From contig JAHALF010000014.1 of assembly GCA_018371275.1 (NCBI GenBank), positions 1 to 40,669 on the forward strand: 40,669 nucleotides of DNA, given 5' to 3'. Positions 1 through 7,215 of the stretch are shown piece after piece. The DNA is from Clostridiales bacterium. Its GTDB lineage: Bacteria > Bacillota > Clostridia > Lachnospirales > CAG-274. A program made the translations under genes and the position numbers. The notes below the pieces were generated by a model, which ran no database searches, was not told the DNA's origin, and saw only the letters and a program-made list of their open reading frames with translations. Positions within the stretch are counted from its first letter, which is position 1. Each line of letters starts with the position of its first letter.

Positions 1-100
1 CTCTTTAAACTTAATATTTAATTCATTAAATATCTATGTCTGGCTCACGATATATACTATATATCGCGTTGTGTTTGTTATTTAATTTTCAATGTACAAA
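1..100 (-). ncRNA. rRNA operon leader, probably ending at the first bases of 16S rRNA
   Basis: Read on the minus strand, this stretch follows a strong promoter and carries TGTACATTGAAAATTAAATA (positions 98-79), which closely resembles the boxA/processing motif (TTGAAAACT-AATA type) that precedes rRNA genes in Bacillota. A hairpin follows at 66-48 (CGATATATA/TATATATCG type). The last bases before the edge read AAGTTTAAAGAG, which matches the usual lead-in to the 16S 5' end (...AGAGTTTGATC). Inference: the 16S-23S-5S operon continues off the left edge, and the window probably ends here because rRNA operons are multicopy repeats. No mature rRNA is included beyond a handful of bases. Confidence 0.7.
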
Positions 101-125
101 CACTCATTCATTTGAGTGCCTATAA

Positions 126-154
126 ATAATAACATAACTAAATAATTATGTCAA
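126..154 (-). promoter_or_regulatory. rRNA operon promoter, sigma-A type
   Basis: On the minus strand: TTGACA at 154-149, a 17-bp spacer, then TATTAT at 131-126, with TG one base upstream of the -10 (extended -10). Transcription would start near 119 and immediately form a small hairpin (CACTCA/TGAGTG, 118-101) before the boxA-like element. Confidence 0.8.
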
Positions 155-210
155 CACTTTTTTTAAAATTTTTTCTTAATCAATAAATTTATACATAAAT
201 TAGCAATATT

Positions 211-1194
211 TTAATTTATATACCTATTAATATCATTAAAATCTATGCTTGGATGCATAGCAATATTAATAGCATTAGCTATTATCTTTGCAAGTCTTTC
301 TATTGTAGCATCTACTTCCTTTGGTGTAACAAATAAATTGCCTGTATAAGGATTTAAAATATTATTAATAAGATTATATTTTTCTTCTTTATCTAAATCT
401 TTTATCATTTGATAAAACTCTTTTCCAGCCTTTACTTCATTTACTAAACTATCTATCATTAAATCTATTGTATCATTAACTAAAGTACCTGCATCTACAA
501 CAGTAGGTACACCAATAGCTATAACTGGAACACCTAAAGTTTCTTTATTTAAAATTTTTCTTTTATTACCCATACCACCACCTGGTGCAATTCCAGTATC
601 TGACATTTGTATAGTAGCATTTATTCTAGATGTTTTTCTAGTAGCTAAAGCATCTATAGCTATTACTATATCTGGATTTAATCTATCTACAACGCCTTTT
701 ACAATTTCTGCCGTTTCTATACCTGTTATTCCCATAACACCTGGCGATATAGCACTAACCGGTCTTACCCCTTTGTCTATTTCTTTTGGGAGTGTATCCC
801 TTATATGTCTTGTAACCAATACCTTTGATATAACCTTAGGTCCTAGTGCATCTGGAGTTACATTCCAATTTCCAAGTCCTACTATTAGTATGGTAGAATT
901 TTGGTCTAAATTACATAGTTTTATAAGATTTTTACTAAATATATCTGTTATTTTTTCATGTGTTATAACATCATTTTCTTTCATTGATTCACTTTCTATT
1001 GTAACATAATTTCCAATAGGCTTACCCATGGTTTCTTGTCCTTTTTCGTTTTTTATATTAACCCAAGATACCTCTATATTATCTATGTTATCTACATACA
1101 ACTCGACACCTTCTATATGATTATTATCTGTCTCTTGTGTTATCATTTCTGTAACTTCTATTGCCAAGTCTGTTCTTATAGAATAATTGTTCAT
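211..1194 (-). CDS. gpr: GPR spore germination endopeptidase
   Basis: Germination protease (peptidase family A25) that starts breakdown of the small acid-soluble spore proteins protecting spore DNA. It is made in the forespore as a zymogen and acts in the spore core on germination. The 327 residues match the family length. The N-terminus carries the SIRTDLAIE motif typical of the GPR pro-region, followed by the conserved VGLGNWNVTPDALGP (about residues 105-119), the ISPGVMGITGIETAEI segment (about 149-164) and DALATRK (about 180-186). The start is ATG at 1194, preceded by AGGAGG at 1209-1204. It is read toward the rRNA leader and divergently from rpsT. In many clostridia gpr is followed by spoIIP; here no spoIIP follows. 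This gene is the best evidence that the organism forms endospores. Confidence 0.95.
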   Translation of the reverse strand: MNNYSIRTDLAIEVTEMITQETDNNHIEGVELYVDNIDNIEVSWVNIKNEKGQETMGKPIGNYVTIESESMKENDVITHEKITDIFSKNLIKLCNLDQNSTILIVGLGNWNVTPDALGPKVISKVLVTRHIRDTLPKEIDKGVRPVSAISPGVMGITGIETAEIVKGVVDRLNPDIVIAIDALATRKTSRINATIQMSDTGIAPGGGMGNKRKILNKETLGVPVIAIGVPTVVDAGTLVNDTIDLMIDSLVNEVKAGKEFYQMIKDLDKEEKYNLINNILNPYTGNLFVTPKEVDATIERLAKIIANAINIAMHPSIDFNDINRYIN

Positions 1195-1390
1195 ATAATT
1201 TTCCTCCTAATTTAAAGTTTTACACAAAAAGTTGATAACTTGTTAATAACTTGTACTTTTAAACATATATTATCAACATTTCCACTATATATTGTGTTTA
1301 TATTACTATTTTCGACTAAATAATTGTTGATAACTTTTAATAATTAAAATTATACTTATATCTTTTGTAAAAAAATTTTTATTATACATA
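1195..1390. promoter_or_regulatory. gpr-rpsT intergenic region with DnaA-box-like motifs
   Basis: This A+T-rich spacer holds TTATCAACA at 1270-1278, its complement TGTTGATAA at 1325-1333 and a near copy (AGTTGATAA) at 1232-1240. Each full match is one base from the DnaA box TTATCCACA, and the same variant occurs in both oriC segments of this window. The spacing is irregular. A recognisable sigma-G promoter for gpr could not be picked out. Confidence 0.4.
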
Positions 1391-1419
1391 TTGACTTATT
1401 TTTAATTTTATTTTACAAT
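1391..1419 (+). promoter_or_regulatory. rpsT promoter, sigma-A type
   Basis: TTGACT at 1391-1396, a 17-bp spacer and TACAAT at 1414-1419. The predicted start near 1426 leaves an unusually long leader of about 120 nt before the rpsT ATG. Confidence 0.7.
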
Positions 1420-1425
1420 TATATG

Positions 1426-1544
1426 GTGTTTAATTCCGACAATAATAAGTAGTATCTAGCTTATTATTGTGGTCCGTCCGACAATATTTTACCCTCTAAT
1501 ATTATATTGTTAATTTTATTTATAAATCTAGGAGGAATTTTAAA
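1426..1544 (+). promoter_or_regulatory. structured rpsT leader, candidate autoregulatory RNA
   Basis: The leader has a hairpin ACAATAATAAG (1439-1449) with CTTATTATTGT (1460-1470), then GGTCCGTCCG, and a second possible hairpin ACAATAT (1481-1487) with ATATTGT (1504-1510). The 10-mer TCCGACAATA occurs twice, at 1435-1444 and 1477-1486, so either copy could pair with the TATTGT strands and form exclusive folds. CCTC near 1493 is complementary to GAGG of the ribosome binding site at 1531-1536. S20 is known to repress its own translation in E. coli; a clostridial counterpart here is an inference. Confidence 0.45.
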
Positions 1545-1799
1545 ATGGCAAATATTAAATCTGCTAAAAAACGTATTTTAGTTACAGCTAAAAAAACAAT
1601 GAGAAATAAAATGATTAAATCTAGCGTAAAAACTGCTATTAAAAAAGTTTTAACAGCTAACAATAAAGAAGAAGCTAAGGTAGCTCTTGTAAATGCTACT
1701 AGAGCAATTGATAAAGCTTGTTCTAAAGGTATATACCACAAAAATACAGCTTCTAGAAAAAAATCTAGACTTAGTAAATTAGTTAATAAAATGTCTTAA
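1545..1799 (+). CDS. rpsT: 30S ribosomal protein S20
   Basis: S20 binds 16S rRNA early in 30S assembly. The 84-residue, lysine-rich, all-helical protein has the family N-terminus MANIKSAKKRI and the C-terminal HKNTASRKKSRL pattern, both diagnostic. The start has AGGAGG at 1531-1536. It stands alone between its own promoter and a strong terminator, divergent from gpr, and is preceded by a long structured leader that may regulate it. Confidence 0.97.
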   Translation: MANIKSAKKRILVTAKKTMRNKMIKSSVKTAIKKVLTANNKEEAKVALVNATRAIDKACSKGIYHKNTASRKKSRLSKLVNKMS

Positions 1800-1824
1800 T
1801 ATTAAGAATATTATATTTAATATT

Positions 1825-1871
1825 TTAATTAAAAAAGCTCTTTCTTTTTAAGAAAGAGCTTTTTTAATTAA
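1825..1871. terminator. bidirectional terminator between rpsT and the epimerase gene
   Basis: A long perfect stem AAAAAAGCTCTTTCTT / AAGAAAGAGCTTTTTT with a TTT loop, A-rich on one side and T-rich on the other, so it can end transcripts arriving from both convergent genes. Confidence 0.9.
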
Positions 1872-1914
1872 AATACAAATAACTTTTTAAATTAAAAATA
1901 TTAAAAAATATATT

Positions 1915-2784
1915 TTAATTTATAGTTATAGACCAGGTATTTTCGTATTCTTTATTAACATCTAAACATATAAGATTATCCTGTTTTTCTATATCTTCTA
2001 TTATTCCATCCCTAGATGGTAAAGACGTCCAAGGCTCTATACATACAAAATCTACATTAGCCTTTGGTGTATGCCATATACCTAAATACGTCATATATTC
2101 ATATTTTACATAAACACTTTTATTATCTTTGTCAGATTTTAATGTAACACCTTTTGATAAGTTATCAAATATTAAAGCATCGTTATCAAAAAGATTATGT
2201 GTAAGATTTAATATTTTATCATCTTTTAAAGGAAAAGCTTCTTTATGTTTTATAAGCCCTTTCTCTGATACTCTTATATTATTAGGTTTAAAACAATCAT
2301 CAAACTCTAAATAGTAGTCTTCAAAATTTAAATTACTATTTAATGGAGTTATAAATCCTGGGTGTCCACCTAATCCAAAATACATTTTATTATTATCTTT
2401 ATTTACTACTTTTGATGTAATAAAAAGTGTATTATCTTTAATTTCATATATTATAAAATATTCAAAGCTAAAAGGATAACTTTTTAATGTTTCTTCAGTA
2501 GATACCATTTTAAAAGCTATTTTATTATCTTCTATTTTATCTACTAAAAAATCTATATGTCTAGCTAATCCGTGACCACCCATCTCATAAGTTTTCCCTT
2601 TATAAATATATTTACCTTCCTGCATTCTTCCTACATAAGGAAATATATTAGTGGCTCTATTTTTCCAAGATTTTTCATCACCTTGCCAAAGATATTCCAC
2701 ATTATTTTTTTTAATAGACTGTAGCTCTGCTCCAAAAGAGCTTATTTCTATATTTAAAATATCATTTTTTATAGTATAATTCAT
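1915..2784 (-). CDS. aldose 1-epimerase family protein (LacX-like)
   Basis: Predicted cytoplasmic sugar mutarotase of the galactose-mutarotase-like superfamily, interconverting alpha and beta anomers of an aldose. The 289-residue length and the pattern of an early IKNDILNIEISSFGAELQSI strand pair, YLWQGD, IFPYVGRM, GGHGLARH (catalytic-type His near residue 71) and GGHPGF (second His near 148) match the LacX-like subfamily. The true substrate is not evident. The gene follows asnA by 11 bp with a GGAGG just inside the gap, so the two are probably co-transcribed although no functional link is obvious. Confidence 0.82.
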   Translation of the reverse strand: MNYTIKNDILNIEISSFGAELQSIKKNNVEYLWQGDEKSWKNRATNIFPYVGRMQEGKYIYKGKTYEMGGHGLARHIDFLVDKIEDNKIAFKMVSTEETLKSYPFSFEYFIIYEIKDNTLFITSKVVNKDNNKMYFGLGGHPGFITPLNSNLNFEDYYLEFDDCFKPNNIRVSEKGLIKHKEAFPLKDDKILNLTHNLFDNDALIFDNLSKGVTLKSDKDNKSVYVKYEYMTYLGIWHTPKANVDFVCIEPWTSLPSRDGIIEDIEKQDNLICLDVNKEYENTWSITIN

Positions 2785-2795
2785 ATTATTACCTC

Positions 2796-3803
2796 CTATA
2801 ATATTTGAAGACCTATTTTTTCTGCTTCTTCAAGCATTTTATGTGGCCATAAAGAAGATTGCACTTCCCCTATATGAGCTTTTCTTAAAAAGAACATACA
2901 AAGTCTAGATTGACCTATCCCTCCACCTATTGTATAAGGTAACTCTTTATCTAATATAGCTTTTTGAAAAGGCATATTTTTACAGTCATTACAATTTGTT
3001 ATATTAAGCTGTTGTAATAAAGAATCTTCATCTACTCTTATACCCATAGAAGATAACTCTAAAGCTATATCTAAAACTGGATAATAAACGAGTATATCAC
3101 CATTTAAGCTCCAATCATCATAATCTGGTGCTCTACCATCGTGTTTTTCACCATTAGATAATTCTCCCCCTATTTGCATAAGAAAAACTGCTCCTTTTTC
3201 TTTACAAATAAGATATTCTCTTTCTTTTGGTGTTTTATCTGGATACATATCTAAAAGTTCTTGTGATGTAATAAAAAATATTTCTTTAGGTAAAATTTCT
3301 TCTATATAATCATATTGTATAGCCATATATTTTTCCGTATTTTTTAATGATTTATATATAGCCTTTACTGTTTCTTTTAATGTATCTATATTTCTTTCCT
3401 CTTTACCTATAATTTTTTCCCAGTCCCATTGGTCTACATAAATAGAATGTGTATTATCTGTGTCTTCATCACGTCTAATAGCATTCATATCTGTATATAA
3501 ACCTTCTCCTTTAGAAAATCCATATTTTTTAAGAGCATATCTTTTCCATTTTGCAAGAGAATGTACTATTTCTGCCTCTTCATCATTGTGTTCTTTTATT
3601 CCAAAAGAAACTGGTCTTTCAAACCCATTAAGATTATCATTAAGTCCAGATTCTGGCTTAACAAAAAGTGGTGCTGTAACACGTAATAAATTTAAGTTCT
3701 TTGATAAAGAATTTTGAAAAAAATCTTTTACTGTTTTTATACCTATTTGTGTATTATAAAGGTTTAAAACTGATTTATAATTTTCTGGTACTAATCTTTC
3801 CAT
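2796..3803 (-). CDS. asnA: aspartate-ammonia ligase (asparagine synthetase A)
   Basis: Makes asparagine from aspartate and ammonia with ATP going to AMP and pyrophosphate. It has the class II aminoacyl-tRNA-synthetase fold. At 335 residues it is full length (family about 330). The N-terminal VPENYKSVLNLYNTQIGIKTVK, the DQWDWEK segment and the class II motif 3 GGGIGQSRLCMFF near the C-terminus are all present. The ATG at 3803 has GGAGG a few bases upstream. The predicted leader is only about 25 nt, so there is no room for an Asn T-box or other riboswitch. First gene of a two-gene unit with the epimerase. Confidence 0.96.
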   Translation of the reverse strand: MERLVPENYKSVLNLYNTQIGIKTVKDFFQNSLSKNLNLLRVTAPLFVKPESGLNDNLNGFERPVSFGIKEHNDEEAEIVHSLAKWKRYALKKYGFSKGEGLYTDMNAIRRDEDTDNTHSIYVDQWDWEKIIGKEERNIDTLKETVKAIYKSLKNTEKYMAIQYDYIEEILPKEIFFITSQELLDMYPDKTPKEREYLICKEKGAVFLMQIGGELSNGEKHDGRAPDYDDWSLNGDILVYYPVLDIALELSSMGIRVDEDSLLQQLNITNCNDCKNMPFQKAILDKELPYTIGGGIGQSRLCMFFLRKAHIGEVQSSLWPHKMLEEAEKIGLQIL

Positions 3804-3834
3804 ATGTAAACCTCCATTTTTAATTAATATATTT

Positions 3835-3863
3835 ATAATAACCTAAAAATTATTTATTTACAA
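3835..3863 (-). promoter_or_regulatory. asnA promoter
   Basis: On the minus strand: TTGTAA at 3863-3858, a 17-bp spacer and TATTAT at 3840-3835, 32 bp upstream of the asnA ATG. Confidence 0.6.
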
Positions 3864-3894
3864 GAAAATTATAAATAAATTTATAAATTAAAAT

Positions 3895-3918
3895 AAGGCT
3901 ATAATAAATAATAGCCTT
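3895..3918. terminator. terminator after the ferredoxin gene
   Basis: AAGGCTAT (3895-3902) pairs with ATAGCCTT (3911-3918). On the minus strand the stem is followed by a T-rich run, ending the ferredoxin transcript just before the asnA promoter. Confidence 0.7.
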
Positions 3919-3934
3919 TATACAATAAATTTAT

Positions 3935-4186
3935 TTACATATTCGGTTTTAAATCAAGAGCTTTTGTAGGACAGTTTAAAACACAAGTTTTACAACGAAT
4001 ACAAACGCTGTTATCAATACTCCAGATTTTACCTTCCATAGCAACAGATATTGCATCAACTGGGCACTTCTTTTCACACAATGAACAATACGTACATTTA
4101 TCTTCATTATGCGATATATGCCCTCTAGCTTCAAGTTTCTTTCTCAATACTTTAATTTGACCTATTTTTCTTATTAAATTTCCCAT
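3935..4186 (-). CDS. 2[4Fe-4S] ferredoxin-type protein
   Basis: Small electron carrier of 83 residues with two classical cluster motifs: C31-x2-C34-x2-C37-x3-C41-P and C62-x2-C65-x2-C68-x3-C72-P. A basic N-terminal extension of about 28 residues precedes the first motif, which is longer than in minimal clostridial ferredoxins. The electron donor and acceptor cannot be told from context. It has its own consensus promoter and is divergent from a MarR-type regulator, which is a common arrangement for regulator and target. Confidence 0.88.
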   Translation of the reverse strand: MGNLIRKIGQIKVLRKKLEARGHISHNEDKCTYCSLCEKKCPVDAISVAMEGKIWSIDNSVCIRCKTCVLNCPTKALDLKPNM

Positions 4187-4249
4187 ACTATAATTCTCCT
4201 ATATTAAATCAATTATATAATTAAGTTTTCCAATAAACTATTTTATGTT

Positions 4250-4285
4250 ATAATTATGATATTTACTTGGAATAAATATAATTAT
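4250..4285. promoter_or_regulatory. imperfect inverted repeat over the ferredoxin promoter, candidate MarR operator
   Basis: ATAATTATGATATTTA (4250-4265) is mirrored by TAAATATAATTAT (4273-4285), which overlaps the -10 of the ferredoxin promoter and its start region. MarR proteins bind such A+T-rich palindromes. The region is so A+T rich that chance similarity is possible. Confidence 0.3.
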
Positions 4286-4309
4286 ACTGAAATAATGTTT
4301 CCTTGTCAA
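4281..4309 (-). promoter_or_regulatory. ferredoxin gene promoter, consensus sigma-A
   Basis: On the minus strand: TTGACA at 4309-4304, exactly 17 bp, then TATAAT at 4286-4281. Both hexamers are perfect. The predicted leader is about 88 nt. Confidence 0.85.
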
Positions 4310-4379
4310 CATAATTTTTATATTGCATATATTATACATTTTTATAATAAAATCATTAATAAGTGTTAGGAGGAATAGT

Positions 4380-4847
4380 TTGAAAACAATAGAAAAAAAA
4401 ATTATAGCTGAAATGCACATTTTATTTGCAAAGGCTAAAGAAAGAAAATATTTAGCTGATGAAAAAACTTTAAATGAAATGATAAAAAAAAATTATGATT
4501 TAGACTATATTTCAATTACAGAGTTTTATATAATATCATATATTGGAAAAGAAGAAAAAGTTAATGGAATTAAACTTTCTGAAAAAGTTGGAATGACTAG
4601 AGGAGGTATTTCTAAAGCTATATCTAGCTTAATAAAAAAAGACCTTATTATATCTTACAAAGATCATGAAAATAAAAAGAAAATTTATTATAAATTAACT
4701 CCTTTAGGAAAAATAATTTATGAAATCCACAAATGTAAAAATGAAGAAAGGAATAAACAAATTATTAATAAAATTAGTCAATATAATGAACAAGAAAAAG
4801 ATGTAATAATAAAATTTATAAAAGATATGCAAAGCTTTTTAATGTAA
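4380..4847 (+). CDS. MarR-family winged-helix transcriptional regulator
   Basis: Predicted dimeric DNA-binding regulator of 155 residues. The central part (NGIKLSEKVGMTRGGISKAISSLIKK, then DLIISYKDHENKKKIYYKLTPLG) is the MarR helix-turn-helix and beta-wing. Long terminal helices suit dimerisation. I chose the TTG at 4380 because AGGAGG lies at 4368-4373; the in-frame ATG at 4323 has no ribosome binding site and would add an unrelated hydrophobic leader. The ligand is unknown. Divergence from the ferredoxin gene suggests it regulates that gene and itself; the S41/SLH gene converging from the right is a less direct candidate. Confidence 0.85.
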   Translation: MKTIEKKIIAEMHILFAKAKERKYLADEKTLNEMIKKNYDLDYISITEFYIISYIGKEEKVNGIKLSEKVGMTRGGISKAISSLIKKDLIISYKDHENKKKIYYKLTPLGKIIYEIHKCKNEERNKQIINKISQYNEQEKDVIIKFIKDMQSFLM

Positions 4848-4858
4848 AAACAAAATAA

Positions 4859-4899
4859 ATAGATAGATATATAAATAATACTTTATATATCTATCTATT
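4859..4899. terminator. bidirectional hairpin between marR and the S41/SLH gene
   Basis: TAGATAGATATATA pairs with TATATATCTATCTA across a short A+T loop, between two convergent genes. It is built of GATA/TATC repeats and has weaker flanking T-runs than the other terminators here. Confidence 0.6.
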
Positions 4900-4906
4900 A
4901 TATAAA

Positions 4907-6679
4907 CTATTTTAATTCTTTAAATTCTTTAAATATATTTTCAAATGTTTCGCGAGAAACAATTTCATCTGGATTAAATTTACCATTAACAAGATGGAAT
5001 ATATTAGTTCCACCAAAAGTATTTACTGCTTTTTGTTGCCAAGGTTTAATAGTGTTAATATCTAATATTTCTTTTTGATTTTTAGTAATATTATTTAAAG
5101 GTAATTGTATTAAATCTGCATACCTCATAAGAACTACTGCTAATTCTCCTTTTGTTAATTCTTTATCCGGTAAAAATGTTTTTTCATCTTGCCCAACCAT
5201 AATTTTATTGTCGTTAGCCCATACAACATATGGCATAAAATAAGAAACTCTTCCTACATCTTCAAATGTATGCTGTAAACTATTAAATGTCTTTCCAGTA
5301 CGTTTTGCATAATCTCTACCTAATTCTACTGCAAGTTCTGCACGAGTAATATTAGGTTTAATAATAGGTTTATTCTTTGTATCATTTAAAATATATTCTA
5401 CTGCTGTATCTTTACCCGCTAAATAATCTTCACGAGTTTGGTCTAATAATATATCTGGTTTAAATGGCTCAACATCATAAGGCTTTGCCGATTTTAGTAA
5501 TGTTGAAAGATCAAAAAATTTATTAGAATATTGTACCTTTATTTTAGAATTTGGTAACTCAAATACATCAACCTCCCCAAAATGGTCAACACTTCCACCA
5601 GTAGGTGTACCAACCATAATAGAGCCTATATCTTTTAACATAACTGAATTAATTAATGCCGAAGAAAAAGTATTACTTCCTATTAAAGTATATAATTGTA
5701 TTTCCCCTTTTCTATATTTTTCTTCAAGAGTATTCATTAAAGGAATTAGAACACCATCAGAGCCTCCTCCATTATAACGCAAATCTAAAATAACACGATC
5801 ATAGCCCTTTTCATTTAAAGCATCTTCAACTTGCTTTGCAAAAGTTTCCATTGGTAAATTTTCATCCTCACGACAAGAATTATACTGAATATATAATGTA
5901 CTACTATCTAAAGGTTTGAAAAAATATATTTTAGATCTATCTTTTTCAGTTTCTGGTATAGGTCTTTCAAGTTTAACAAGCCCTATAGACTTCATTGTTT
6001 CTGAATCTACAGCATTTAAATTTATATTTTCTTCTTTATCCCCAATTTTTATTCCTAAAGAAATATTTTCTGGTGAATTTAATATATTATAATATTCTAA
6101 AATCTCATATATATAAAATGAATTTACAAACTCTTTATCTAAATAAACTTGATTGTCAAAAATAAGAAATGGCATTAATTTTTGTTTTATTTCTTCCATT
6201 GAATATCCATTTATAGAAGTTAAAATTCCACCTAACACTTGCTTATTCTCATTTGGAGCTGCACTAATTAATAGCCCTTCATCTACTATAGCAAAATTTA
6301 AAGGTAAAAAATGAGCGTCTTCTCCTAACAAATTACCTATTGCTGGCTTTGTATGGGAATCCCCTATAAGTGAAAGTATTTCACAAAGATTTATACCAAA
6401 TTCAAAATCGTTCATTTTATCTAAGTTACTTTCAACTTCTTTAATCTTTTTTTCAAAAACAGCTTTATCATTTTTATTATACATATTTGGATGTTTATTT
6501 TCTAAAGTTGTAATTAAAAAATTTAAGTCATCTTTACGAGCCTCAACAATGTCTTTATTTACATTACTTTCAGATATAACTACATCAGATAAATTTTTAG
6601 CACTAACTATAAATGGTGAAAATGTATTAATAAATAATGTTGTTGCTAATAAAATATGATACAATCTTCTTTTTTTCAT
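4907..6679 (-). CDS. secreted S41-family (tail-specific-protease-like) peptidase with C-terminal SLH domains
   Basis: Predicted cell-surface protein of 590 residues. Residues 1-27 form a signal peptide (KKRR, hydrophobic stretch, VSA cleavage). A helical N-terminal region contains GDSH (106-109), as in S41-related secreted proteins. The S41 core follows with LDLRYNGGG (298-306) and GSNTFSSA (334-341), which holds the presumed nucleophilic Ser (339 or 340), then VGTPTGG. No clear PDZ domain is seen. From about 443 come S-layer-homology modules (ITRAELAVELGR, FEDV, WANDNKIMVG, FLPD-LTKGELAVVLMRYA), which anchor proteins to pyruvylated cell-wall polymer. The substrate is unknown. Single-gene unit with its own consensus promoter. 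Confidence 0.85.
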   Translation of the reverse strand: MKKRRLYHILLATTLFINTFSPFIVSAKNLSDVVISESNVNKDIVEARKDDLNFLITTLENKHPNMYNKNDKAVFEKKIKEVESNLDKMNDFEFGINLCEILSLIGDSHTKPAIGNLLGEDAHFLPLNFAIVDEGLLISAAPNENKQVLGGILTSINGYSMEEIKQKLMPFLIFDNQVYLDKEFVNSFYIYEILEYYNILNSPENISLGIKIGDKEENINLNAVDSETMKSIGLVKLERPIPETEKDRSKIYFFKPLDSSTLYIQYNSCREDENLPMETFAKQVEDALNEKGYDRVILDLRYNGGGSDGVLIPLMNTLEEKYRKGEIQLYTLIGSNTFSSALINSVMLKDIGSIMVGTPTGGSVDHFGEVDVFELPNSKIKVQYSNKFFDLSTLLKSAKPYDVEPFKPDILLDQTREDYLAGKDTAVEYILNDTKNKPIIKPNITRAELAVELGRDYAKRTGKTFNSLQHTFEDVGRVSYFMPYVVWANDNKIMVGQDEKTFLPDKELTKGELAVVLMRYADLIQLPLNNITKNQKEILDINTIKPWQQKAVNTFGGTNIFHLVNGKFNPDEIVSRETFENIFKEFKELK

Positions 6680-6714
6680 AATAAAACTCCTTTATTAACA
6701 TAATTTATTATTAT

Positions 6715-6739
6715 AGTGTATTATCTGTATCCATACACT
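6715..6739. promoter_or_regulatory. inverted repeat at the transcription start of the S41/SLH gene, candidate operator
   Basis: AGTGTAT (6715-6721) and ATACACT (6733-6739) are perfect 7-bp arms around an 11-bp spacer, immediately downstream of the -10 and spanning the predicted start site. GTGTA...TACAC half-sites resemble those of GntR/YtrA-type repressors, but no such regulator is in the window. Confidence 0.45.
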
Positions 6740-6740
6740 T

Positions 6741-6769
6741 ATTATATAAGATATAATTTTATTTGTCAA
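6741..6769 (-). promoter_or_regulatory. S41/SLH gene promoter, consensus sigma-A
   Basis: On the minus strand: TTGACA at 6769-6764, a 17-bp spacer and TATAAT at 6746-6741. Both hexamers are perfect. Confidence 0.85.
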
Positions 6770-6808
6770 TGTAAATTTATTTATATTATAATGTTTATAA
6801 CTAGAAGT

Positions 6809-7038
6809 CTATTTATGATATGGTTCATTTTTTAATACCCTTTCAGTTCTATATACTTGTTCAAGTAAACTTAAAATTAGCTCCATCTATTATATTTTCA
6901 TGTAATCCTAAAGAACCATCTATAACAAATGATATATTGCTTATACCTTTATTTTTGTTGTCTTGTATAAAGTTAACTATAGATATACTATCAAAATCTT
7001 TACAATATATACATAATACATATTATATAAAATTTCAT
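6809..7038 (-). pseudogene. decayed second copy of rlmH
   Basis: This stretch aligns with the intact rlmH at 8065-8541 at about nine of ten bases by eye, but with two deletions. One removes the equivalent of 8126-8172 (47 bp, which shifts frame and deletes part of the C-terminal SAM-binding knot). The other removes about 200 bp of the 5' half. The 3' end (NEPYHK then a TAG stop) and the start-codon region with a CCTTT-type ribosome binding site complement are still recognisable. It cannot encode an active enzyme. It continues directly into a walJ fragment, so a walJ-rlmH block was once duplicated in tandem. Confidence 0.88.
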
Positions 7039-7080
7039 ATTTTTCCTTTAAAATATATTTAAAAGACTCTTATAAATATA

Positions 7081-7192
7081 TTTTTAACTTATCATTAATA
7101 ACACAAGATAATAAATTATCACAAGTTTCATTTGATATATGTCCATATTTACCTAATATACATTCTTTTAAAGCATATTGATAATTACCTAA
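7081..7192 (-). pseudogene. decayed internal fragment of walJ
   Basis: About 112 bp matching 8764-8875 inside the intact walJ (the part coding for roughly residues 178-215, around LKERILGKYGHISNET), with eight or so mismatches seen. The stretch between this and the rlmH remnant corresponds to the walJ-rlmH junction, with about 170 bp of the walJ 3' end missing. Same order and orientation as the intact pair. The metal-binding motifs are absent, so it is non-functional. Confidence 0.85.
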
Positions 7193-7215
7193 CTATAGAA
7201 TAATTATTTGTCAAG

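Noticed and set aside
3804..3934. T-box or other riboswitch upstream of asnA
   Set aside because: The promoter lies only about 32 bp from the ATG, and no T-box core or specifier stem is visible.
6820..7062. 80-residue plus-strand open frame
   Set aside because: It is antisense to the decayed rlmH copy; its peptide is simply the complement of rlmH sequence, and it has no ribosome binding site.
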